Shown: positions 54,751-64,000 of the stretch, one piece after another
Position numbering within the stretch: position 1 is the first letter of the stretch
Layout: the number at the start of each line of letters is the position of its first letter
Origin: Flavobacterium sp.
GTDB lineage: Bacteria > Bacteroidota > Bacteroidia > Flavobacteriales > Flavobacteriaceae
Direction: 5' to 3'
Length of the DNA: 64,000 nucleotides
Assembly (NCBI GenBank): GCA_016787805.1
Contig: JAEUTY010000015.1
Coordinates: forward strand, 1 to 64,000
Notes under the pieces: generated by a model
Seen by the model: only the letters and a program-made list of their open reading frames with translations
What the model was told of the DNA's origin: nothing
Databases searched by the model: none
Made by a program: the position numbers and the translations under genes

Positions 54751-56067
54751 ATGAGCACACAAACATTACCTTATGTAGCTTACAAAGTGAAAGACATTTC
54801 GCTTGCAGCTTGGGGAAGAAAAGAGATTGAATTAGCAGAAGCTGAAATGCCAGGATTAATGTCGTTAAGAGCTGAATACAAAAACGAACAACCCTTAAAA
54901 GGTGCTCGTATTGCAGGATGTTTACACATGACCATCCAAACGGCTGTTTTAATTGAAACTTTAATTGCTCTTGGTGCAGAAGTTACTTGGTCGTCTTGTA
55001 ACATTTTCTCGACCCAAGATCAAGCCGCTGCTGCCATTGCTGCTGCCGGAATTCAGGTGTATGCATGGAAAGGATTAAACGAAGAAGAATTTGATTGGTG
55101 TATTGAGCAAACCTTATTTTTTGGTGAAGACAGAAAACCATTGAACATGATTTTGGATGATGGTGGTGATTTGACCAACATGGTTTTTGACCGTTACCCA
55201 GAATTAATTCCAGGTATTAAAGGTTTATCAGAAGAAACAACAACAGGTGTTCACCGTTTGTACGAAAGAGTAAAAGCAGGAACTTTACCAATGCCTGCTA
55301 TCAATGTGAATGACTCGGTTACTAAATCGAAATTTGACAATAAATACGGATGTAAAGAATCGGCTGTAGACGCCATTCGTAGAGCTACTGATGTGATGTT
55401 AGCTGGAAAAAGAGTAGTTGTTTGTGGTTACGGCGACGTAGGTAAAGGAACTGCCGCTTCATTCCGTGGCGCAGGTTCTATCGTAACCGTTACCGAAATC
55501 GATCCAATTTGCGCATTACAAGCAGCTATGGACGGTTACGAAGTAAAAAAGTTAGATACTGTTATTGCTAATGCTGACATTGTTATTACTACAACAGGAA
55601 ACAAAGACATCGTTCTTGGTTCTCATTTCGAAAAAATGAAAGACAAAACCATCGTTTGTAATATCGGTCACTTTGACAACGAAATTGATATGGCTTGGTT
55701 GAACAAAAACCACGGCGCTTCTAAAATCGAAATCAAACCACAAGTGGACAAATATAACGTGAATGGAAAAGACATCATCATTTTGGCTGAAGGTCGTTTG
55801 GTAAATTTAGGTTGTGCTACTGGTCACCCTAGTTTTGTTATGAGTAATTCATTCACCAACCAAACTTTGGCACAAATCGAATTGTGGAATCACAGCGACA
55901 AATACGAAAACAATGTATACATGTTGCCCAAACACTTAGATGAAAAAGTAGCAGCATTACACTTGGCCAAATTAGGCGTTGAGCTAGAAACCTTACGCCC
56001 AGAACAAGCCGCTTACATTGGTGTAGAAGTTCAAGGTCCGTTTAAACCAGAGTATTACAGATACTAA
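54751..56067 (+). CDS. ahcY: adenosylhomocysteinase
   Basis: Splits S-adenosylhomocysteine into adenosine and homocysteine, keeping the methyl cycle running. 438 residues. NAD-binding [10 protein letters not shown], substrate region [28 protein letters not shown]-terminal FKPEYYRY, all standard. No SAH riboswitch upstream, only the promoter. Monocistronic, ended by a strong hairpin. Confidence 0.98.
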   Translation: MSTQTLPYVAYKVKDISLAAWGRKEIELAEAEMPGLMSLRAEYKNEQPLKGARIAGCLHMTIQTAVLIETLIALGAEVTWSSCNIFSTQDQAAAAIAAAGIQVYAWKGLNEEEFDWCIEQTLFFGEDRKPLNMILDDGGDLTNMVFDRYPELIPGIKGLSEETTTGVHRLYERVKAGTLPMPAINVNDSVTKSKFDNKYGCKESAVDAIRRATDVMLAGKRVVVCGYGDVGKGTAASFRGAGSIVTVTEIDPICALQAAMDGYEVKKLDTVIANADIVITTTGNKDIVLGSHFEKMKDKTIVCNIGHFDNEIDMAWLNKNHGASKIEIKPQVDKYNVNGKDIIILAEGRLVNLGCATGHPSFVMSNSFTNQTLAQIELWNHSDKYENNVYMLPKHLDEKVAALHLAKLGVELETLRPEQAAYIGVEVQGPFKPEYYRY

Positions 56068-56117
56068 TCAGGTTTCTTAGACTGATTTAGATAGTTAGAT
56101 CTTTAGATACTTAAAAT

Positions 56118-56153
56118 AGAAAACCCCGATTTCAATTGAAGTCGGGGTTTTTA
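56118..56153 (+). terminator. intrinsic terminator
   Basis: AAACCCCGA (56121-56129) pairs with TCGGGGTTT (56142-56150) and the inner TTCAATTGAA is itself self-complementary; a T-run follows. Confidence 0.85.
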
Positions 56154-56200
56154 TCTAACATTAAAAGACAGTCATTGCGAGCTTTTTTAGCGAAGCAATC

Positions 56201-56280
56201 AGAAGCTATTTCCAGCTATTCGCTCTATCTTTTGTTCCACTGCGTTACACAAAAGGATGCCGCTGCTATCTGGGCTAGGG
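56201..56280 (-). repeat. dispersed intergenic repeat element, copy 2 (inverted)
   Basis: On the minus strand it begins CCCTAGCCCAGATAGCAG and ends TAGCTGGAAATAGCTTCT, the same ends as the element at 32731-32877. Its interior is a shorter hairpin (CTTTTGTGTAACGCA...GGAACAAAAG). Next to it (56171-56200) is GTCATTGCGAGC...GCGAAGCAATC, another short imperfect inverted repeat of a kind common in bacterial intergenic regions. Confidence 0.75.
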
Positions 56281-56327
56281 TTTTAGTAGTATACTGAACT
56301 ATTGTAGAATAAACTGAACTACTTTAA

Positions 56328-58229
56328 TTACAACGTCTCCTTCAACCATTTGTAAAACTCACTTTGCCAAACTAACGCATTTTGTGGTTTCAACACCCAA
56401 TGGTTTTCTTCTGGAAAAAGTACAAATCTACTTTTAATGCCTCGCAATTGTGCTGCTTGAAAAGCTTCTTGTCCTTGACCAATTGGCACACGGTAATCTT
56501 TTCCACCTTGAATAATTAAAATGGGTGTGTTCCATTTGTCTACCATTTTTATTGGATTAAATTTGGAATAGGTTTTTTGTGCTACAGCATTATCTTTTTC
56601 CCAATAAGCACCACCGTGATCCCAATTATTGAAAAATACTTCTTCTGTAGTTCCGTACATGCTTTCTAAATTGAAAACTCCACAATGCGAGATAAATGTT
56701 TTAAAACGATTGTTGTGAATTCCTGCCAATTGAAAAACTGAATATCCGCCATAACTAGCACCAACGGCACCTAAGCGTGATGCATCTACATAACTTTCTT
56801 TAGCAACATCATCAATCGCCGAAAGGTAATCGTCCATTACTTGTCCGCCCCAATCTTTCGAAATTTGTTCATTCCAAGCTACACCATGTCCGTGCATTCC
56901 TCGGCGGTTAGGCGCTACAATGATATAACCTTGTGAAGCCATCAACGAAAAATTCCATCGAAACGAATAACTCTGTGTTAATGGCGATTGTGGACCACCC
57001 TGACAATACAATAGCGCTGGATATTTCTTAGTTTTATCAAAATTGGGAGGAAGAATCACCCAAACCAACATTTTTTTGCCATCAGTAGTTGTTACATAAC
57101 GTCTCTCGTATTTTGGTAATACTAGTTTGCCATACAATTCATCATTGACTTTGGTCAATTGCAACCATGTTTTTTTCTTTAAATTGTAAGAATAAATTTC
57201 AGCTGCATGGTTCATATCAGTACGAGTCACGATTACATTATCTCCTGAAAAACCGTAGATATCAGCTACATCAAAATCGCCACTTGTTACTTGCTTAACC
57301 GTGATTGCGATTTTGCTTAAACCTGGAAAATTGACTTCAAACAACTGTTTGGTTCCATCAATAGCAGCAGTAAAATAAACTTTCTTACCATCTGGATTCC
57401 ACATAAAATTTTCCACGCTTCCATCCCAATTGGCAGTCAAATTCATGTCCATTCCTTTGAAACGAACAATAATATCATTTTTGTCAGCCTCATAACCATC
57501 ACGTTTCATTTGTAACCATGTCAAATCACCCATTGGAGAAAACACTGGATTGGTATCATAACCTAAATTGGTTTCGGTAAGGTTTTTAGTAGCTTTTGTT
57601 TCTATATTGTATTCATACAAATCTGTATTGGTTGAAATGGCATACTGTGTTCCTTTCTTTTTCTTACAAACATAAATAATGCTTTTGCTATCGGGCGACC
57701 AAACAAAATCTTCATCACCACCAAAAGGTTTTTGAGGAGAATCGTAGGGTTCGTTTGGCATGATATCAATTGGTGTTGCTTTATCTTTATTTTCTGCATA
57801 AAAAACATGATTGTGCGAACCATCACTCCAAGTATCCCAATGACGGTAATCCAATCCGTTGTATACTTGAACATTTGATTTGTCAAGGTTTGGATAAATA
57901 TCTTTGCCTAAAACTTTATCGATTTTAACCTCTTGAGATGACAAAATGTATTTCCCATCAGAAGAAATATTTTTATCGGTCAACAAGTCTTTGGTCTCTT
58001 TTACTTCAGTTGCTAATCCTCCTGAAATTGGAATAGTAAAGAATTTTGAATTGGATTTATTTTCCTCAACAGAAGGCGTGGCCACTTTATACACTATTGA
58101 CTTTCCATCTTTTGAAATACCTAAAACCGTTATTCTTTCTAATCTCCACAACAGTTCGGGAGTCAAAACATTTTGTGCCGAAGCCGTTATACCCATAATG
58201 CAAGCAATTAAAACTACTAATTTTTTCAT
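56328..58229 (-). CDS. S9 family (prolyl oligopeptidase-type) peptidase
   Basis: 633 residues. The signal peptide ends at ITASAQ. The N-terminal half is a beta-propeller with repeated WSPDSKSI/NPDGKKVYF-type blades. The C-terminal alpha/beta hydrolase has Ser492 (GASYGGYS), Asp578 (GGKDYRVP) and His610 (ENHWV). Secreted dipeptidyl- or acylaminoacyl-type peptidase; exact cleavage specificity unclear. On the same strand as the preceding secreted metallopeptidase. Confidence 0.93.
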   Translation of the reverse strand: MKKLVVLIACIMGITASAQNVLTPELLWRLERITVLGISKDGKSIVYKVATPSVEENKSNSKFFTIPISGGLATEVKETKDLLTDKNISSDGKYILSSQEVKIDKVLGKDIYPNLDKSNVQVYNGLDYRHWDTWSDGSHNHVFYAENKDKATPIDIMPNEPYDSPQKPFGGDEDFVWSPDSKSIIYVCKKKKGTQYAISTNTDLYEYNIETKATKNLTETNLGYDTNPVFSPMGDLTWLQMKRDGYEADKNDIIVRFKGMDMNLTANWDGSVENFMWNPDGKKVYFTAAIDGTKQLFEVNFPGLSKIAITVKQVTSGDFDVADIYGFSGDNVIVTRTDMNHAAEIYSYNLKKKTWLQLTKVNDELYGKLVLPKYERRYVTTTDGKKMLVWVILPPNFDKTKKYPALLYCQGGPQSPLTQSYSFRWNFSLMASQGYIIVAPNRRGMHGHGVAWNEQISKDWGGQVMDDYLSAIDDVAKESYVDASRLGAVGASYGGYSVFQLAGIHNNRFKTFISHCGVFNLESMYGTTEEVFFNNWDHGGAYWEKDNAVAQKTYSKFNPIKMVDKWNTPILIIQGGKDYRVPIGQGQEAFQAAQLRGIKSRFVLFPEENHWVLKPQNALVWQSEFYKWLKETL

Positions 58230-58263
58230 TGTTCTTGTTTTTATTGGAAGTGCTAAAAGTACT

Positions 58264-58296
58264 AAAAAAAAACATCCCGATAATACTACCGGGATG
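58264..58296 (-). terminator. intrinsic terminator of the metallopeptidase gene
   Basis: CATCCCG (58273-58279) pairs with CGGGATG (58290-58296); a T-run follows on the minus strand. Confidence 0.8.
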
Positions 58297-58320
58297 CTAA
58301 AAAAATGGTTTTTGGTTGGT

Positions 58321-61300
58321 TTATTGTTTAATGAAACGTTTGGTTAGAGAACCTTTTTCATTAGAAACTTCGATTAAATAAGTTCCTGTTGCTAAGTTTC
58401 CAACATTAATAGTTTCATTTTCGATTTTTCCTTTTCCTAATTCTTGTCCCATTACATTGAAAATTCTGTAATTAGAATCAACATCAAGGTTAGAAATGTT
58501 CAACACATCTCCTTTTACAGGATTAGGGAATAAATTAAACGAAATACCTTCGCTTTCTTCAGTCATTCTTGCAGCAGTAATATTTACTGTATAATCTTCA
58601 ACTTGACCATAAGTATATGAACCACAAGAAGAAGTTGGCAATGTGCTGTATTTCATCATCACTCTCATTCTGGTTGATCCTAAAGCAGCTGTAGTAGGAA
58701 TTGTAATTGTTCCCGAAACAGAAGTTGCTGTAGTTCCTGTTCTAGTGTAAGCAGTTTCTCCTGCATCTGTAAACACGCCGTTTTGGTTATAATCAATATA
58801 AACTGCATAGGTTTCACTGTAAACTGTTGCTGTCCATAATGGAGTAATTGTTATAGTATTAGCCGAACCTCTCACTGCATTAGTAGAAATAGCTGTAAAG
58901 TTCTCGTATCCAGCTGTACCTGTTGAAGGATTATTAATGGTTCCGAATTGAACTCTTTGAATTCTTTCATCGTTGGTATTAGTAGCAGTAGCAGTACAAT
59001 ATGTAGTTGAAGTTGTAGTTACCGAAACAGTATTACTATTTGCAGAAACATTTCCAGCAGCATCTTTTGCTCTAACATTAAATGTATAAGTAGTAGCTGC
59101 TGTTAATCCTGAAACTGGAAAAGTAGTTGCTGTAGTTGTAGTTCCGATAAGCACTCCATTTCTAAGAACATCGTAACCTGTAACACCAACATTGTCTGTT
59201 GCTCCGCTCCAAGACAAGTTAGTTGTGGTTGACGTAGTTCCAGAAGCAGAAAGTGTTGGCGCAGTAGGCGCAGTTGTGTCTGCTGGTGGAGTTGTAGTTG
59301 TTACACTTACAGTATTACTATCTGCAGAAACATTTCCTGCAGCATCTTTAGCACGAACTGTGAAAGTATAGGTTGTCGAAGCTGTCAACCCAGTTACAGC
59401 AAAAGTTGTAGCAGTAGTTGTAGAACCAATTAAAGCACCATTTCTGTATACATCATATCCTGTCACAGCAACGTTATCTGTAGCACCAGACCAAGATAAA
59501 TTAGTTGAGTTTGAAGTTGTTCCAGAAGCAGATAATGTTGGAGCAGTTGGAGCAACCGTATCGGTTGAACCAGCTGTAATAGTAAAGTTAGCATTAGAAA
59601 CGTCAAAGAAAATATGATTAGTTCCTTTTACCATTATTCTACATGTTGTACTAGGAGTATTAGGAATTGTTACCGCTTGTGTACCATCATTTGGAGTAGC
59701 AGCCAAAATAGTTGACCAAGTTGTTCCACCATCTGTAGACAATAAAATATCAACATTGGCACAGTTTACACCATTTGCAGTAGTACCTGCTACCGACCAT
59801 GTAATGGTTTGAGAACTTCCTCCTGCAAAAGAAACTGCTGTATTAGGTGAATTGACTAAGAACGGCCCTGCTGTTCCATTCACCGTTACAATCATATCAT
59901 CACTATTATTGGCAGGACCCCCTGCTCTATTATCACGAGCTGTTACTCTAAAGTTTAACGTTCTTGCAACAGATGACAAAGCTTCAACTGTAATCTCAGA
60001 ACCTGCAGTGGTTGTAGCTCCTGTAAGTACACTTTGCATTCTCGGAAAATAACGTATTGGAGAAGTAGATGAATTGTATGATCTATAGTTAACTCCAGTT
60101 GTTTTAGTAGCACTAGGAGCAGCTGAATTTGTTTGCGAATTCATTTGTTCCCAATTGTAAGTCAAAGCATCACCATTAGCATCTGATCCAACAGCTGTCA
60201 GCATAAATGGTGTACTTTTTGGTATTGTATAATCCAAACCAGCATTAATGGTTGGCGGCGTGTTTCCTGTAGCTGTATTAGTTTGACAAGTTTTTGTTTT
60301 GATATTATTAGTTACTTGTTGAATGCTAATAGCATGGAAATAAGCATCTGAATGAGGTTGCACATCTAAAGTAGTAATTCCTGCATAACCCATAATAGTT
60401 GATCCAGAACCTGGCTCCATTTGAACACCTGTTCCTTCGTTTCCACCATGAGTCCAAGTATGATTTGCTCCAAATTGGTGGCCTAATTCGTGTGCTACAT
60501 AGTCGATATCAAAATTATCTCCTGATGGAATTCCATCAGCTGGAGAAGTGATTCCACTTCCTTTTTGACCATTCACACAAACACAACCAATACAACCTGC
60601 ATTTCCACCACCTCCTGAAGCACCAAATAAATGTCCAACATCGTAGTTAGCTTCACCAATAACAGAAGTTAAAGTTGATTGTAATTGCGCGTTCCATTGT
60701 GACATACTTGATGCTGCTGAATACGGATCAGTAGCAGCGCTTGTATAAATAACTGCATCTGTATTAGCAATTAATACCATTCGCACACCAAAATCCTTTT
60801 CAAAAACACCATTTACACGTGTCATTGTATTATTGATAGCCGCCAAAGCCAATGCTTTTGTTCCACCAAAATAAACCGTATATTCACCTGTACATGACAT
60901 TGCCAAACGGAAAGTTCGTAAAAAACCATCATCTGCATTTGGTCTTAAAGCTGATGGATCAATTTGAGCATTTACTTCATCAATAACTGAACATTCAAAT
61001 TTGGTAAATGCAGCTACTTTATCCGATTTTCTGTAGACAGAATAAGTTGTCAAATCCTGCGAGAAAGGTTCAATAAAAACAGCTGGTTTATTCGCGTTCA
61101 AAGTCATCGACTTAAATCCAAGTGGCGAAACACTAAAATAAGCAGTTGATGTAGGATTGTCGATTCCGATACCAACATACGATTTAATTTCTGGATAACG
61201 CGCAGCTAAAGCTGGATCCATAATAGAATTTTCATACACTGTGAAACGCTCTGTGGTTCCTTCAGCATTCGGCAAAGTAATAATAACCGATGAATTCTTT

Positions 61301-61509
61301 AACGTTGCACTCCTTGCGGGAGATTGAGCCAAACTTGCTTTAAGCCCTTCGACGTTCAAATCGTAAAGATTGTTTTGAGGAAGCTGTGCTCTACTTTCCA
61401 ATTGTACTGCATTGGATCGTGTAGACTTGCCCCAAAATGAGTCTTTTTGTTGCGCAAAAGCTAAGCTCGTCATGGCTAATAACGCAACAGATAGTAAATT
61501 GTACTTCAT
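58321..61509 (-). CDS. secreted reprolysin-like (M12B) metallopeptidase with fibronectin type III repeats and T9SS sorting domain
   Basis: 1062 residues. Signal peptide ending SLAFAQ, propeptide-like region to ~190, then the catalytic domain with the zinc site HELGHQFGANH (His340, Glu341, His344, His350). After ~410 comes a beta-rich segment, then two nearly identical fibronectin type III domains at ~660-745 and ~750-835, a GEVED-type domain (YAVYIDYNQNGVFTDAGET) and a type A sorting signal (FNLFPNPVKGDVLNI to the C-terminus). Exported by the Por system and surface-anchored or released; probably degrades proteins or matrix. Confidence 0.93.
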   Translation of the reverse strand: MKYNLLSVALLAMTSLAFAQQKDSFWGKSTRSNAVQLESRAQLPQNNLYDLNVEGLKASLAQSPARSATLKNSSVIITLPNAEGTTERFTVYENSIMDPALAARYPEIKSYVGIGIDNPTSTAYFSVSPLGFKSMTLNANKPAVFIEPFSQDLTTYSVYRKSDKVAAFTKFECSVIDEVNAQIDPSALRPNADDGFLRTFRLAMSCTGEYTVYFGGTKALALAAINNTMTRVNGVFEKDFGVRMVLIANTDAVIYTSAATDPYSAASSMSQWNAQLQSTLTSVIGEANYDVGHLFGASGGGGNAGCIGCVCVNGQKGSGITSPADGIPSGDNFDIDYVAHELGHQFGANHTWTHGGNEGTGVQMEPGSGSTIMGYAGITTLDVQPHSDAYFHAISIQQVTNNIKTKTCQTNTATGNTPPTINAGLDYTIPKSTPFMLTAVGSDANGDALTYNWEQMNSQTNSAAPSATKTTGVNYRSYNSSTSPIRYFPRMQSVLTGATTTAGSEITVEALSSVARTLNFRVTARDNRAGGPANNSDDMIVTVNGTAGPFLVNSPNTAVSFAGGSSQTITWSVAGTTANGVNCANVDILLSTDGGTTWSTILAATPNDGTQAVTIPNTPSTTCRIMVKGTNHIFFDVSNANFTITAGSTDTVAPTAPTLSASGTTSNSTNLSWSGATDNVAVTGYDVYRNGALIGSTTTATTFAVTGLTASTTYTFTVRAKDAAGNVSADSNTVSVTTTTPPADTTAPTAPTLSASGTTSTTTNLSWSGATDNVGVTGYDVLRNGVLIGTTTTATTFPVSGLTAATTYTFNVRAKDAAGNVSANSNTVSVTTTSTTYCTATATNTNDERIQRVQFGTINNPSTGTAGYENFTAISTNAVRGSANTITITPLWTATVYSETYAVYIDYNQNGVFTDAGETAYTRTGTTATSVSGTITIPTTAALGSTRMRVMMKYSTLPTSSCGSYTYGQVEDYTVNITAARMTEESEGISFNLFPNPVKGDVLNISNLDVDSNYRIFNVMGQELGKGKIENETINVGNLATGTYLIEVSNEKGSLTKRFIKQ

Positions 61510-61729
61510 AATAAATTGGGTTTAGGTTAAAAATAGAACATCGAAATTATAGAAGTTTAACTGATAATTTTTTAACGAACAGAAAAAGATATTAACAAAT
61601 CGATGAAATGCACTATATTTTATTGTCTAATCGATATATTTTAATGAAAATTCATACGAATAGTACATTTTCCTAAATAATTTTCTTATAAAATCAAAAA
61701 AAACTATTTTTATAAAAAAATATTTCAAA

Positions 61730-62842
61730 ATGCATTTAAGCTATTGGGAACTTAAAAATTGGTTTTCATCTGTAGATTTTACCATTGTGGGAAGCGGAAT
61801 TGTTGGATTGCACTGCGCTTTACATCTTCGCGAACGATTTCCAAGCAGTAAAATTCTTGTCTTAGAAAAGGGAATTTTGCCTCATGGCGCAAGTACAAAA
61901 AACGCTGGGTTTGCTTGTTTTGGAAGTTTATCAGAAATTATTGACGATTTAAAAAGTCACTCTGAAGAAGAAGTCATACAATTAGTTCAAAAACGATGGA
62001 ACGGATTGCAATTATTACGCAAACGATTGGGCGATGAAACCATAGATTTCAAACCTCATGGCGGATACGAACTTTTTTTAAATGAAGATGATAATACTTA
62101 TAGCGAGTGCTTGAACAAACTGCCTTTTATCAATGAACTTTTGAAACCTCTTTTTAAAAACGATGTTTTTTCTAAAGAAATTGATCGTTTTGGATTTGGA
62201 AACATAAAAGAATATAGCATTTTCAACCCTTATGAAGCCCAAATAGACACTGGAAACATGATGCAGAGTCTTTTGAAAGAAGCTGTTTTGCAAAATATTT
62301 TAATCTTAAATCAAATAGAAGTAACGTCTTACGCTGAAAAAAACAATTGTGTTGATGTGATGATTGACAACTTTTCATTTAACACAAAAAAATTGCTTTT
62401 CACTACAAACGGTTTTGCAGAAAAACTAACGAATGGTGCCGTAAAACCTGCAAGAGCGCAAGTTTTGATTACCAAACCTATTCCAAATTTAGATATCAAA
62501 GGTACTTTTCATTTAGACAAAGGCTATTATTATTTTAGAAATTTTGAAAATCGAATTCTACTTGGTGGAGGACGAAATTTAGATTTTGAGGGAGAAACCA
62601 CCACCAATTTTGAGCAAACTGAAAAAATTCAAAATAAATTGGAAGAGTTATTAAAAAATGTAATTTTACCCAATCAAGTATTCGAAATTGAGCACCGTTG
62701 GAGCGGAATTATGGGGATTGGTTCAAGCAAAACACCTATCGTTTCACAACTTTCCGAAAATGTGTATTGTGGTGTGAGACTAGGTGGAATGGGTGTTGCA
62801 ATCGGAAGTTTAATCGGAAAAGAATTAGCAGAATTAGTATAA
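61730..62842 (+). CDS. FAD-dependent oxidoreductase (DAO family)
   Basis: 370 residues. The dinucleotide-binding loop is TIVGSGIVGLHCALHL near residue 18, then VLEKGILPHGASTKNAGFACFG (with the substrate-site SxKNAG) and a C-terminal GVRLGGMGVAIGSLIGKELA FAD contact. Like glycine/D-amino acid oxidases and sarcosine oxidases; the substrate is not known. mtgA follows after 3 bases. Confidence 0.88.
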   Translation: MHLSYWELKNWFSSVDFTIVGSGIVGLHCALHLRERFPSSKILVLEKGILPHGASTKNAGFACFGSLSEIIDDLKSHSEEEVIQLVQKRWNGLQLLRKRLGDETIDFKPHGGYELFLNEDDNTYSECLNKLPFINELLKPLFKNDVFSKEIDRFGFGNIKEYSIFNPYEAQIDTGNMMQSLLKEAVLQNILILNQIEVTSYAEKNNCVDVMIDNFSFNTKKLLFTTNGFAEKLTNGAVKPARAQVLITKPIPNLDIKGTFHLDKGYYYFRNFENRILLGGGRNLDFEGETTTNFEQTEKIQNKLEELLKNVILPNQVFEIEHRWSGIMGIGSSKTPIVSQLSENVYCGVRLGGMGVAIGSLIGKELAELV

Positions 62843-62845
62843 CTT

Positions 62846-63526
62846 ATGATAAAAAAAATATTTAATTGGATCAAAAAAGCCATGCTTTGGTTTTTTGGAA
62901 TTTCTATTTTTTTGGTAATCCTATTCAAATGGGTTCCAGTTCCTTTCACGCCTTTAATGATTACTCGCGTTGTTGAAAACAAAATGGATGGCAAAGACGC
63001 AATTTTTAGTCACGATTGGGAATCGTTGGAAAACATTTCACCTAATTTACAGAAAGCCGTAATTGCCAGTGAAGATGGCAACTTTTTAAAACACAAAGGG
63101 TTTGATTTTGAAGCCATGAAAAAAGCTTTCGACAACAATAACAAAGGTCGAAAATTAAAAGGTGGAAGTACTATTTCACAACAAACTGCAAAAAACATTT
63201 TTCTATGGCAAGGCAGAAGCTATGTGCGTAAAGGTTTAGAAGCCTATTTCACCGTTTTAATTGAATTAATTTGGGGAAAGGAACGCATCATGGAAGTGTA
63301 CCTAAACAGCATTGAAATGGGTAATGGAATTTATGGTGCCGAAGCAGCAGCTCAACATTGGTACCGAAAAAGCTCTTCCAACTTAACTCCAAAAGAAGCA
63401 GCCGGAATAGCGGCTATTCTTCCGAATCCTCGAAAATTTAAAGCATCTAACTCTAGTTCTTACATCAATAGAAGAAAAGGAAAAATAACACGAGTAATGC
63501 GACAAATTGGTCCTGTAGAATATTAA
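62846..63526 (+). CDS. mtgA: monofunctional biosynthetic peptidoglycan transglycosylase
   Basis: Polymerises lipid II glycan strands (GT51). 226 residues. One N-terminal transmembrane helix ([16 protein letters not shown]), catalytic Glu76 in [14 protein letters not shown], then [17 protein letters not shown] and [26 protein letters not shown] motifs. No transpeptidase domain. Confidence 0.96.
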   Translation: MIKKIFNWIKKAMLWFFGISIFLVILFKWVPVPFTPLMITRVVENKMDGKDAIFSHDWESLENISPNLQKAVIASEDGNFLKHKGFDFEAMKKAFDNNNKGRKLKGGSTISQQTAKNIFLWQGRSYVRKGLEAYFTVLIELIWGKERIMEVYLNSIEMGNGIYGAEAAAQHWYRKSSSNLTPKEAAGIAAILPNPRKFKASNSSSYINRRKGKITRVMRQIGPVEY

Positions 63527-63551
63527 AAAAGCTCCGATTGGAGCTTTTTTT
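63525..63551. terminator. bidirectional intrinsic terminator
   Basis: AAAAAAGCTCC/GGAGCTTTTTT (63525-63535 with 63540-63550, loop GATT). Serves mtgA and the convergent DoxX gene. Confidence 0.83.
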
Positions 63552-63924
63552 ATGCAAATAAAGGACGGTATTGTGGCCATAATTTATAAATCAATATTCC
63601 ATTAAAAATAGCAACCACCATTGATATTGCAATTCCAGGAATATCTAAAAAAAGATGAAACAACAAAATATTAATCGAAATAGGCGCTAATAATATAAGA
63701 GCAAAAGCAACCCATTTTTTTAACAAAAGTAAAACGCCGATTAAAACTTCTAAAATTCCAACTACGGGAAAAATATATCCCGTTGCTCCAAGTGAATTTA
63801 AAAAATCACCTGCGGTTCCAGTTGGTGGTTCCATAGGAATAAAATGCAAAAACTTGTTGGCTCCAAATACTACTAATAAAAGCCCTAAAACAATTCTGAT
63901 GATTTTTGTGAACTGAGAATTCAT
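63550..63924 (-). CDS. DoxX family membrane protein
   Basis: 124 residues with four predicted transmembrane helices (IIRIVLGLLLVVFGANKFL, GYIFPVVGILEVLIGVLLLL, WVAFALILLAPISINILLF, AISMVVAIFNGILIY), as in DoxX/MauE-like proteins. Function unknown. The last 76 bases of the window upstream of it are AT-rich and show nothing I can assign. Confidence 0.85.
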   Translation of the reverse strand: MNSQFTKIIRIVLGLLLVVFGANKFLHFIPMEPPTGTAGDFLNSLGATGYIFPVVGILEVLIGVLLLLKKWVAFALILLAPISINILLFHLFLDIPGIAISMVVAIFNGILIYKLWPQYRPLFA

Positions 63925-64000
63925 AGATATATTGATTTACTGATTACTAATATGGTAAAAATACTATTAAATAATTACTTATTTTACAATTAGTTAGCTG

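Noticed and set aside
1-64000. A defence island, secretion cluster or biosynthetic gene cluster hidden in the window
   Set aside because: Nearly every gene belongs to a recognised family, mostly housekeeping, and gene order fits ordinary flavobacterial chromosome; no group of neighbouring unknown genes with system-like content was found beyond the small unit at 4007-5470.

Overview
This AT-rich window looks like ordinary chromosome of a free-living flavobacterium (Bacteroidota, Flavobacteriaceae, probably Flavobacterium or a close relative). The evidence is: two proteins with Por-secretion (type IX, T9SS) C-terminal sorting domains; promoters of the Bacteroidota TAnnTTTG type; almost no Shine-Dalgarno sequences; TonB-dependent/outer-membrane barrel proteins; an S46 dipeptidyl-peptidase; a FolK-deoxynucleoside kinase fusion; and many family-level matches to flavobacterial core genes. 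I see no phage, IS element, integrase, CRISPR array, toxin-antitoxin pair or defence island, and no clear sign of recent gene import.

Layout. 1-5470: end of an M16 peptidase, a methyltransferase, methionine aminopeptidase, a CoA-transferase and a tight four-gene unit (GNAT, 4Fe-4S protein, START-like protein, FMN reductase). 5543-9390: fabD, two small lipoproteins, galE and a sugar aminotransferase. 9391-9752: an intergenic repeat element with a near-perfect palindrome. 9753-14314: waaA, an S46 peptidase of DPP11 type, a third small lipoprotein, a YegP-like protein and tRNA-Leu/tRNA-Gly. 14514-21397: mutS, a DUF1573 protein, an RNA methyltransferase, folK-dNK and sppA. 21595-30041: an AsmA-like protein, DUF2797, GH3, a tiny lipoprotein, an EamA transporter and an outer-membrane barrel. 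30083-34269: clpX-clpP-hypothetical-tig, read right to left. 34354-37134: holin-like membrane protein, a T9SS cargo protein, hydrolase and pdxJ. 37251-45486: an envelope-biogenesis run (CBS protein, nadK, DUF6089, uppS, bamA, two skp/ompH, murI). 45513-49367: a tightly overlapping run (phosphopantetheinyl transferase, GGGP synthase, PnuC-family transporter, DUF4301, arfB). 49492-51868: TPP riboswitch and the TonB receptor it controls. 51899-63924: a Rieske-like lipoprotein, greA, a HIT protein, a histidine kinase, ahcY, an S9 peptidase, a secreted metallopeptidase, an FAD oxidoreductase, mtgA and DoxX.

Most genes are housekeeping: envelope assembly, proteolysis, cofactor metabolism and repair. 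I did not find a convincing new multi-gene system. The most interesting signals are regulatory or repetitive. Three paralogous small lipoprotein genes are each preceded by a sigma-54-like -24/-12 element with identical spacing. The start codon of the TPP-riboswitch gene is embedded in a hairpin. Dispersed intergenic repeat copies with matching ends occur, and one short repeat lies just after the stop codons of both fabD and clpP. A Rieske-fold lipoprotein has lost both histidine ligands.
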